This document shows positions 45,438 to 52,882 of a stretch of 64,000 nucleotides of DNA, piece after piece. Under the pieces are notes generated by a model. It had not been told where the DNA came from. It ran no database searches and was given only the letters and a program-made list of their open reading frames with translations. The DNA is from an uncultured Prevotellaceae bacterium (GTDB lineage: Bacteria > Bacteroidota > Bacteroidia > Bacteroidales > Bacteroidaceae). The stretch is taken from assembly GCA_900543815.1 (NCBI GenBank), contig UQST01000006.1:1-64000 (forward strand), given 5' to 3'. Each line of letters begins with the position of its first letter. The first letter of the stretch is position 1. The position numbers and the translations under genes were made by a program.

Positions 45438-46961
45438 TCACTTGGGCATTTCGGGCAGTGAGAATCCGTTGTGATAAGTGTGCTTGATCCACTCCTCGGC
45501 AGCCTCCTTGGCGTTCATCTCCACGAAGCGGCGGTCGAAGCGGGGGTCTCCGTCGATGACCTGGAAGTCGTCATAGTTGACTATCTTCACCTTGTCGTTG
45601 GCCGAGATGTTGGTAAAGCGCATGTTCTCGCCGTCCCACTTCAACTCGCGGTGCAGGCCATAGACACCTGCCAGGCGCACAGCCAGCACGCCCATATCGA
45701 CCATCTCGGTGAATGGACCGCTGAACTGGAAGTTGGATGAGGGCTCTACGCGGTTCTCGGGAGACTCCTTGCAGGCACGTATCCAGTCCTGCTCGTGGGT
45801 GTCGCTTTCCCATATGCTGATGACATCCGAGTGGCCGCCCTTGACGCGCGGAATCACTGGCTTGGGCTCCTTGTAGTCCTTCATGCGGGATTTAGGCAGC
45901 AAGGTGGGGTTGAAGCCGTAGCATCCCATCATGATCTTACCCTTGGTACCCACAAAGATTACGCCGCCGTTCTCGTCGCCCATCATCTCTCCGTCCTCGA
46001 GCTCTTCGGGGCGAGGAGGCATGAGTCCGCCGTCGTACCAGTGTACCTTCACCTCTGGCATCTTCACCTTGCCCTTCTTGGGGCGTGCGGGGAAGGTGTA
46101 GGTGATCATCTCGGCATGTGGTGGCGAGTAGAGGTTGCTCAGGGTGGAGCTGGCTATCACGCTGGTGGGATACTTGAGACCCAGCGCCCACATGACGGGG
46201 TCCATGATATGGCATGCCATGTCGCCCAGCGCTCCTGTACCGAAGTCATACCATCCGCGCCAGTTCCAAGGGGTGTAGGAGGGATGGTAAGGCCTCATCT
46301 CGGCCGGGCCGATAAAGCCTGCCCAGTCCAGGTCGGCGGGCACGGGCGGTGTGTCGGTGGGCTTCATGAGTCCCTGAGGCCAGATGGGGCGGTCGGTCCA
46401 GCAGTGCACCTCGGTCACTTCACCGATGGCCCCGTCCCAAATCCACTCGGCCACCCGGCGGCACCAGTCGAATGAGTTGCCCTGATTGCCCATCTGCGTA
46501 GCCACGCGATACTTCTTGGCCAATGCAGCCAGCAGTCGTGACTCATACACGGTATGCGTAAGAGGCTTCTGGCAATACACGTGTTTGCCCAGCGTCATAG
46601 CGTGTGCGGCAATGGTGGCATGAGTATGGTCGGGGGTGGCAATGAGCACACCATCGATGCTGTCCTTCATTTCGTCGAACATCACACGCCAGTCCTTGAA
46701 GCGCTTTGCTTTGGGGAAGTCGCCAAAGGTCTTGGCTGCATAGTTCCAGTCAACGTCGCACAGCGCCACGATGTTCTCGGTCTTCATGAATCCGAGGTTG
46801 CGTCGTCCCACGCCGCCTACGCCGATACCGGCGATGTTCATCTTGTCGCTCGGAGCCACGTGGCCGAATCTCTTGCCCAGCACAGTGTTCGGCACCACCA
46901 CAAGCGCCGCCGCGCCCACGCCGCCGCGCTTCAGAAAGTCTCGTCTCGAAATCTTTTCCAT
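45438..46961 (-). CDS. Gfo/Idh/MocA-family oxidoreductase with Tat signal
   Basis: The 507-residue NAD(P)-dependent oxidoreductase begins with a twin-arginine signal (SRRDFLKRGG, residues 5-14). The nucleotide-binding GIGVGGVGRRN lies near residue 45. The catalytic Lys is in QKPLTH near 133, followed by a substrate-binding domain of usual length. It is probably exported folded with its cofactor and paired with the isomerase downstream in one operon. A TAACTTTG box lies on the minus strand at 47032-47039. Substrate unknown. Confidence 0.88.
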   Translation of the reverse strand: MEKISRRDFLKRGGVGAAALVVVPNTVLGKRFGHVAPSDKMNIAGIGVGGVGRRNLGFMKTENIVALCDVDWNYAAKTFGDFPKAKRFKDWRVMFDEMKDSIDGVLIATPDHTHATIAAHAMTLGKHVYCQKPLTHTVYESRLLAALAKKYRVATQMGNQGNSFDWCRRVAEWIWDGAIGEVTEVHCWTDRPIWPQGLMKPTDTPPVPADLDWAGFIGPAEMRPYHPSYTPWNWRGWYDFGTGALGDMACHIMDPVMWALGLKYPTSVIASSTLSNLYSPPHAEMITYTFPARPKKGKVKMPEVKVHWYDGGLMPPRPEELEDGEMMGDENGGVIFVGTKGKIMMGCYGFNPTLLPKSRMKDYKEPKPVIPRVKGGHSDVISIWESDTHEQDWIRACKESPENRVEPSSNFQFSGPFTEMVDMGVLAVRLAGVYGLHRELKWDGENMRFTNISANDKVKIVNYDDFQVIDGDPRFDRRFVEMNAKEAAEEWIKHTYHNGFSLPEMPK

Positions 46962-47031
46962 CTGTTCTTAGTCTTAGTTTCTTTTTATGCCCCAGCCGGC
47001 TGTTCAGCCCCTTCTGAGGGTTAATTCTTCC

Positions 47032-47039
47032 CAAAGTTA
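47032..47039 (-). promoter_or_regulatory. -7 box of the Gfo/Idh-isomerase operon
   Basis: The minus strand reads TAACTTTG, 71 bp before the start codon, facing away from the tRNA-Arg promoter. Confidence 0.5.
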
Positions 47040-47150
47040 GCCCTTTTAATCCATATACCACTCCTTTTTGTCGAAAAAAACTCCCAATTGCCTCTTTTTC
47101 CCCACACTTCTTCCCCAGAAATGCCAGTTGCCTAAAATAAGTGGCACAAA

Positions 47151-47183
47151 TTGATGTTTTATAATAATAAAGCGTTAACTTTG
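47151..47183 (+). promoter_or_regulatory. tRNA-Arg promoter
   Basis: TTGA (47151-47154), 21 bp, then TAACTTTG (47176-47183), 18 bp before the tRNA. Confidence 0.65.
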
Positions 47184-47200
47184 CACTCTGAAACACGGAT

Positions 47201-47272
47201 GCTCCTGTAGTTCAATGGATAGAACAACGGTTTCCTAAACCGTCGATCCGGGTTCGATTCCCGGCGGGAGTA
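47201..47272 (+). tRNA. tRNA-Arg (CCU)
   Basis: The cloverleaf is complete: acceptor GCTCCTG with CGGGAGT, D-arm with TTCAATGGAT, anticodon stem ACGGT/ACCGT with loop TTCCTAA (anticodon CCT at 47234-47236), and T-arm GGGTTCGATTCCC. CCA is not encoded. The first acceptor pair is G-T. korA follows 150 bp downstream. Confidence 0.93.
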
Positions 47273-47422
47273 CAGAGGCTTCAGGTTTGACGTCCAAGTT
47301 GATTCAAGAGAGAGGAAAACCCGTGCGCTCTGTCAGTTCAGGCATACCGGTTCGTGACCTGCAGGCTTTCCGCTCAGACACGCTCCCACACAGCACGAGG
47401 CCGATTCTCTCATTATTATATT

Positions 47423-49276
47423 ATGGTTATGGCAGAAGCTATAGAAATCAAAGAGAGAGAGTCTGTAGTAGTGAGATTCTCAGGTGACTCAGGCGATGGC
47501 ATGCAGTTGGCAGGTAACATCTTCTCCACTGTATCAGCCACCGTAGGCAACAGCATCAGCACATTCCCCGACTATCCGGCCGACATCCGAGCCCCGCAAG
47601 GCTCCCTCACAGGCGTGTCGGGATTCCAGGTGCATGTGGGTGCCGGGCGGGTTTATACACCAGGCGACCAGTGCGACGTGCTGGTGGCCATGAACGCGGC
47701 CGCGCTTAAGACCCAGTACCGATACGCCAAGCCGGGCGCTGCCATCATCATCGACACCGACAGCTTCGGCCCCAAAGACCTTCAGAAAGCCGCCTTCCAG
47801 AGCGAAGACTACCTGGGAGAGATGGGCATCGACCCCGATAGGGTGATAGCCTGTCCGCTCACCACCATGGTCAAGGACTGCCTCAAGGACAGCGGCATGG
47901 ACGTCAAGAACATCCTCAAATGCCGCAACATGTTTGCACTCGGACTCGTGTGCTGGCTCTTCGACCGCGATCTGGACATCGCCTTCAACTTCTTGCGTGA
48001 GAAGTTCGCCAAGAAGCCCGGAGTGGCCGAGGCCAATATCAAGGTCATCCAGGCTGGCTACGACTATGGACACAACACGCACAGCAGCGTGGCCAATGTG
48101 TATCGCATAGAGACACGCAACAAGGTGCCCGGACGCTACATGGACATCACGGGCAACAAGGCAACGGCCTATGGCTTCATAGCCGCCGCCGAGAAAGCCG
48201 GACTGAAGCTCTATCTGGGCTCCTACCCCATCACGCCTGCCACCGATGTGCTGCACGAACTGTCGAAGCACAAATCGCTGGGAGTAGTGACGGTGCAGTG
48301 CGAAGACGAGATAGCCGGATGCGCCTCCTCGCTGGGAGCCTCCTTTGCGGGAGCACTGGCAGTGACCAGTACCTCGGGACCGGGAATGTGCCTCAAGAGC
48401 GAAGCCATGAACCTGGCCGTCATCATGGAGCTACCTCTGGTGGTGCTCGACGTGCAGCGCGGAGGCCCAGCCACCGGCCTGCCCACCAAGTCGGAGCAGA
48501 CTGACCTGTTGCAGGCACTCTTTGGCCGCAACGGCGAGAGCCCCATGCCCGTGATAGCCGCAACCAGTCCCACCGACTGCTTCGACGCGGCGTTCCAGGC
48601 CTGCAAGATGGCTCTGGAGCACATGACACCCGTCATACTCATGACCGATGCCTATGTGGCCAACGGTTCGGGAGCCTTCCGCCTGCCCAAGATGGCGGAC
48701 TTCCCCACCATCACTCCACCCTATGTACCTCAGGAGATGAAGGGCAGCTGGACTCCCTACATGCGCAAGGAAGACGGCACCCGCTACTGGGCAGTGCCCG
48801 GACGAGAGGGCTTCGAGCATATCCTGGGCGGACTGGAGAAGGACGACAAGACTGGTGCAATCAGCACCAATCCCGAGAACCACGACCTGATGACGCGCAA
48901 GCGCCAGGCCAAGATAGACGCTATCCCCGTACCCGACTTGGAGGTGCTGGGCGACAAGGACGATGCCGACCTGCTCATCGTAGGCTTCGGAGGCACCTAT
49001 GGCCACCTGCATGCTGCCATGGACGAGATGCGCTCTGCCGGCCACAAGGTGGCGCTGGCTCACTTCAAGTACCTCAATCCCCTGCCCAAGAACACCGCCG
49101 AGGTGATGCGCAAGTACACGCGTGTGGTGGTGGCCGAGCAGAACATGGGACAGCTGGCCGGCTGGCTCCGCATGAAGGTGGACGGCTTTGTACCCGCCCA
49201 GTACAACGAGGTGAAGGGACAGCCCTTCAAGGTGAGCGAACTGGTGAAGGCCTTCACGCCGATGCTGCAGAAGTAA
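47423..49276 (+). CDS. korA: 2-oxoacid:ferredoxin oxidoreductase, alpha subunit (gamma-alpha fusion)
   Basis: The 617-residue protein, with korB, oxidises 2-oxoglutarate (or a related 2-oxoacid) to the acyl-CoA while reducing ferredoxin. The gamma domain comes first (VVRFSGDSGDGMQLAGN near 15-31), followed by the alpha domain (PITPATDVLHELSKH near 271, then TSTSGPGMCLKSEAM and RGGPATGLPTKSEQTD). A start six bases later (47429) is equally plausible. korB begins 68 bp downstream. In Bacteroidetes this pair serves the reductive or branched TCA pathway. Confidence 0.9.
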   Translation: MVMAEAIEIKERESVVVRFSGDSGDGMQLAGNIFSTVSATVGNSISTFPDYPADIRAPQGSLTGVSGFQVHVGAGRVYTPGDQCDVLVAMNAAALKTQYRYAKPGAAIIIDTDSFGPKDLQKAAFQSEDYLGEMGIDPDRVIACPLTTMVKDCLKDSGMDVKNILKCRNMFALGLVCWLFDRDLDIAFNFLREKFAKKPGVAEANIKVIQAGYDYGHNTHSSVANVYRIETRNKVPGRYMDITGNKATAYGFIAAAEKAGLKLYLGSYPITPATDVLHELSKHKSLGVVTVQCEDEIAGCASSLGASFAGALAVTSTSGPGMCLKSEAMNLAVIMELPLVVLDVQRGGPATGLPTKSEQTDLLQALFGRNGESPMPVIAATSPTDCFDAAFQACKMALEHMTPVILMTDAYVANGSGAFRLPKMADFPTITPPYVPQEMKGSWTPYMRKEDGTRYWAVPGREGFEHILGGLEKDDKTGAISTNPENHDLMTRKRQAKIDAIPVPDLEVLGDKDDADLLIVGFGGTYGHLHAAMDEMRSAGHKVALAHFKYLNPLPKNTAEVMRKYTRVVVAEQNMGQLAGWLRMKVDGFVPAQYNEVKGQPFKVSELVKAFTPMLQK

Positions 49277-49344
49277 TGGCACAGACCGCACAATACGCTT
49301 CTATATATATAATAAGGTAGAGAATCATCAAGCTAAAGACTATC

Positions 49345-50346
49345 ATGTTTACAGCAAACGATTATAAGAAGGGACAGCCAAGGTGGTGTCCCGGATGTGG
49401 TGACCACTTCTTCCTGGCATCGCTGCACAAGGCAATGGCCGAGATAGGCGTTGCGCCATGGAACACAGCAGTCATCTCAGGCATAGGTTGCTCGAGCCGA
49501 CTGCCTCACTATATGGCTACCTATGGCATGAATACCATCCACGGACGTGCGGCTGCCATAGCAACAGGATGCAAGGTGGCCAATCCCGAGCTCACCGTAT
49601 GGCAGGTGAGCGGCGACGGCGACGGCCTGGCCATCGGCGGCAACCACTTCATACATGCCAACCGACGCAACATCAACCTCAACATGATACTGCTCAACAA
49701 CCGCATCTACGGCCTTACCAAGGGCCAGTACAGCCCCACCAGTCCACGCGGTTTCGTGAGCAAGAGCAGCCCCTACGGCACGGTGGAGGACCCCTTCAGG
49801 CCCGCTGAACTGTGCTTCGGAGCACGCGGACACTTCTTCGCACGCGCCGTGGCCACCGATGCGCCCGGCACTGTGGAAATCCTCAAGGCTGCCTACGAGC
49901 ACAAGGGAGCCAGCGTGTGTGAGATACTGCAGAACTGCGTCATCTTCAACAACGGCACCCACGATGCCGTATATACCAAGGAGGGACGCGCCAAGAACGC
50001 CATCTACGTGCGCCACGGAGAGCCGCTCATCTTCGGCGAGAACCGCGAGTACGGACTCGTGCAGCAGGGGTTCGGACTCAAGATAGTGAAGATAGGCGAA
50101 GACGGCATCACCGAGAAGGACATCCTGGTGCACGATGCACACTGCCAGGATGACACCCTGCAGCTCAAGCTCGCCCTCATGGGCAACGGCGACGGGTTCC
50201 CTGTGGCACTGGGTGTCATCAGGGATGTGGAGGCTCCCACCTACGATGACTGCGTGACCGCACAGCTGGAGGAGGTGAAGGTCAAGAAGCCCTACCACAC
50301 CTTTGAGGAGCTTCTGGAGACCAACGATATATGGGAGGTGAAGTAA
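49345..50346 (+). CDS. korB: 2-oxoacid:ferredoxin oxidoreductase, beta subunit
   Basis: The 333-residue subunit binds thiamine diphosphate and an iron-sulfur cluster. It has WCPGCGDHFF near residue 14, SGIGCSSRLPHY near 48, and the TPP motif GDGDGLAIGGNHF ending in NNRIYGLTKGQYSPTS near 120. A TATATATAATAAGG leader precedes the start. It forms an operon with korA. The 2-oxoglutarate preference is inferred from the family. Confidence 0.9.
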   Translation: MFTANDYKKGQPRWCPGCGDHFFLASLHKAMAEIGVAPWNTAVISGIGCSSRLPHYMATYGMNTIHGRAAAIATGCKVANPELTVWQVSGDGDGLAIGGNHFIHANRRNINLNMILLNNRIYGLTKGQYSPTSPRGFVSKSSPYGTVEDPFRPAELCFGARGHFFARAVATDAPGTVEILKAAYEHKGASVCEILQNCVIFNNGTHDAVYTKEGRAKNAIYVRHGEPLIFGENREYGLVQQGFGLKIVKIGEDGITEKDILVHDAHCQDDTLQLKLALMGNGDGFPVALGVIRDVEAPTYDDCVTAQLEEVKVKKPYHTFEELLETNDIWEVK

Positions 50347-50398
50347 GACACCTGACTCGCCAGACAAACTTAACACATAACATACGAACAAGCAAGAC

Positions 50399-51700
50399 AT
50401 GAACTTCATAGAAGAACTGACCTGGAGAGGCATGATCCACCAGATGATGCCCGGCACCGAAGAGTTACTCAACCGCGAGACCGTGACGGCCTATGTAGGC
50501 ATCGACCCCACTGCCGACAGTCTCCACATCGGCCACCTCTGCGGAGTGATGATGCTCCGCCACTTCCAGCGCTGCGGACACAAGCCACTGGCACTGGTGG
50601 GCGGCGCCACAGGCATGATAGGAGACCCCAGCGGCAAGAGCCAAGAGCGCAACCTGCTCAACGAGGAGACTCTGCGTCACAACGTGGCGTGCATCAAGGG
50701 GCAGCTGGCTCGCTTCCTCGATTTCGAGAGTGAGGCGCCCAACAAAGCCGAGCTGGTGAACAACTACGACTGGATGAAGGACTACAGCTTCCTCGATTTC
50801 GCACGCGAGATAGGCAAGTGCATCACCGTCAACTATATGATGGCCAAGGACAGCGTAAAGCGCAGACTCAACGGAGAATTCCAGGACGGAATGTCATTCA
50901 CCGAGTTCACCTACCAGCTGCTGCAGGGTTACGACTTCCTGCATCTGTACCAGACCAAGAACTGCAAGCTGCAGATGGGCGGCAGCGACCAGTGGGGAAA
51001 CATCACCACAGGCGCAGAGCTCATACGCCGCAAGCTCGGTTCGGAGAATGAGGCATTCGCACTCACATGCCCCCTCATCACCAAGGCCGACGGCAGGAAG
51101 TTCGGTAAGACCGAGAACGGAAACATCTGGCTCGACCGCAACCGCACATCGCCCTATGCCTTCTACCAGTTCTGGCTCAATGTGGCAGACGAGGACGCCG
51201 AGCGCTACATCAAGATCTTCACCTCACTGGACCGCCCGACGGTGGAGGACCTGGTGGCACAGCACCGTCAGGATCCCGGCCTCAGACTGCTGCAGAAGCG
51301 CCTTGCCGAGGAGGTGACCGTGATGGTGCACAGCCGCGAGGACTACGAGGCAGCTGTGGAGGCAAGCAGCATCCTCTTTGGCAAAAGCACCAAGGACAGC
51401 CTGGTGAAGCTCGATGAGCAGACACTGCTCGACGTCTTCGCAGGCGTACCACAGTTCACCTTCGACCGTTCCTTGCTCGAAGGCGAGGGCGTGAAGGCCG
51501 TTGACCTCACCGTGGAGCACACACAGTGCTTCGCCAGCAAGGGCGAGATGCGCAAGCTCACACAGGGCGGCGGTGTGAGCCTCAACAAGGAGAAGCTCAC
51601 CGCTTTTGACCGTCCCGTCACAGCCGCAGACCTCCTCGACGGCAAATATCTGCTTGTGCAGCAGGGCAAGAAGAAGTATTTCCTGCTCATCGCAAAGTAA
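50399..51700 (+). CDS. tyrS: Tyrosyl-tRNA synthetase
   Basis: The 433-residue class I synthetase charges tRNA-Tyr. It has the HIGH-type motif TADSLHIGHL near residues 38-47 and GGATGMIGDPSGKSQER near 70. The tyrosine-binding GGSDQWGNI lies near 198, and the KMSKS equivalent KFGKTENGN near 237. A C-terminal S4 RNA-binding domain covers about 360-430. It starts 52 bp after korB and precedes tRNA-Gln. Confidence 0.95.
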   Translation: MNFIEELTWRGMIHQMMPGTEELLNRETVTAYVGIDPTADSLHIGHLCGVMMLRHFQRCGHKPLALVGGATGMIGDPSGKSQERNLLNEETLRHNVACIKGQLARFLDFESEAPNKAELVNNYDWMKDYSFLDFAREIGKCITVNYMMAKDSVKRRLNGEFQDGMSFTEFTYQLLQGYDFLHLYQTKNCKLQMGGSDQWGNITTGAELIRRKLGSENEAFALTCPLITKADGRKFGKTENGNIWLDRNRTSPYAFYQFWLNVADEDAERYIKIFTSLDRPTVEDLVAQHRQDPGLRLLQKRLAEEVTVMVHSREDYEAAVEASSILFGKSTKDSLVKLDEQTLLDVFAGVPQFTFDRSLLEGEGVKAVDLTVEHTQCFASKGEMRKLTQGGGVSLNKEKLTAFDRPVTAADLLDGKYLLVQQGKKKYFLLIAK

Positions 51701-51716
51701 AAAGACAGCACAATAT

Positions 51717-51747
51717 TTGCGGGATAGAGCGGAAAGGTCTATCTTTG
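51717..51747 (+). promoter_or_regulatory. tRNA-Gln promoter
   Basis: TTGC (51717-51720), exactly 19 bp, then TATCTTTG (51740-51747), 34 bp before the tRNA. Confidence 0.75.
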
Positions 51748-51781
51748 CACCCGCAATCCACTCAGATGGATTGGGTAGGAT

Positions 51782-51852
51782 TGGGCTATGGTGTAATGGT
51801 AGCACAAGACATTTTGGTCGTCTTAGTTCTGGTTCGAAACCGGATAGCCCAA
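51782..51852 (+). tRNA. tRNA-Gln (UUG)
   Basis: Acceptor TGGGCTA pairs with TAGCCCA. The D-arm has GTGTAATGGTAGCAC. The anticodon loop TTTTGGT gives anticodon TTG at 51814-51816. The T-arm reads CTGGTTCGAAACCGG. CCA is not encoded. A strong terminator follows. Confidence 0.92.
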
Positions 51853-51860
51853 CCTAAGAG

Positions 51861-51902
51861 AAGCATGGCAGCGCCCCAAGGCGTATGCCATGCTTTCTTT
51901 TT
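51861..51902 (+). terminator. Rho-independent terminator after tRNA-Gln
   Basis: AAGCATGGCA (51861-51870) pairs with TGCCATGCTT (51886-51895), with an inner GCGCC/GGCG stem, followed by TTCTTTTT. Confidence 0.85.
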
Positions 51903-52132
51903 CGGGCATCCCAAGAGCAGTGGCAGCACCCCGCCGGCCCACCCCTGCAGTCGGCACACGGCATGGCGAAAGAGGCTGGAGCCGCCCAGACCGATATTCC
52001 GAGGGGCAAAAGCCGGGATGCCGGCAGCGTTGGGCGACCAGTAGAGAAGCGCCCCGTGCCTGACTGGCAGGCGGGTGCACGCCCCCACCTTCAGCAATAC
52101 CCGCCACAAGGCTGCATTCCCGGTCAAATGCC

Positions 52133-52783
52133 GCAGTGCGCTGCAAGTGCCGTCGCAGCACGCTGCATCGCCCAACGCAGCGCGCTGCGTTGCCCATCGC
52201 ACCGCCCTGCGTTTTCCGCCCCATAGCAGAGCAGGACAGCGTGGACCCTCTTTCGGGGGAAAAAGCAGTCCAGTCTGTAAGCAAACAGAAGCTGCAAAGC
52301 AATCCAAAAGAAATACCTTTCCATCCCAATCCTAAGCCCACCGCAGCAATGGCCACCAGCCCAAACAAGACAGCGGACTGCAATGCCACAACCGAAGCAT
52401 CACAGTCCGTCATTCATTCAGGAGCCTTGCCCCCACCGCGCCAGCCCAATTCTCAATTCAAGATACAATGCTCTTTGTTGAGAATGAGCGTGAAGCCACA
52501 ACCACGCCAGCCCAATTCTTATTTCAAGATACAATGCTCTTTGTTAAGAATGAGCGTGAAGCTACAACCGCGCCTGCCCAATTCTTAATTCAAAATACAA
52601 TGCTCTTTGCTGAGAATGAGCGTGAAGCTACAACCGCGCCTGCCCAATTCTTAATTCAAAATACAATGCTCTTAATGGAGAACAAGTGAGAAGCCTTCAC
52701 CGCGCCAACCTAATTCTTAATTCAAAATTCTGCATTCTTAATTACCTCGTTCAGCATTCATAATTACCTCGTTTTGCATTCCC
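52133..52783. repeat. Composite element G: GC-palindrome array, core and AT-rich 66-bp repeats
   Basis: GC-palindrome units start at 52133, 52155, 52177 and 52199 (GCAGTGCGCTGC, GCAGCACGCTGC, GCAGCGCGCTGC, GCACCGCCCTGC), followed by GTTTTCCGCC. A core (about 52215-52425) matches the core of element F in reverse. Beyond it a 66-bp unit repeats at 52447, 52513, 52579, 52645 and 52711. Then 22-bp units start at 52718, 52740 and 52762 (AATTACCTCGTT type). The region 51903-52132 shows nothing recognisable. Confidence 0.87.
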
Positions 52784-52840
52784 AACCACTTTCCAGTCTT
52801 TTTCTCTGGAAAAAGCACCGCCATTCACACAGTTTTTCAG

Positions 52841-52848
52841 TAACTTTG
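52841..52848 (+). promoter_or_regulatory. -7 box of the GH43 gene
   Basis: TAACTTTG, 34 bp before the GH43 start. The -33 element is unclear. Confidence 0.55.
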
Positions 52849-52882
52849 TAGGATATTGTTGAACATTTAACCATTCAGAAGC

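Noticed and set aside
52124..52413. Core frame of elements F and G as a real protein
   Set aside because: The frame continues through repeats, its differences are spread evenly over the sequence, and it has no recognisable domain. It may simply be repeat DNA; kept only as a feature of the repeat.
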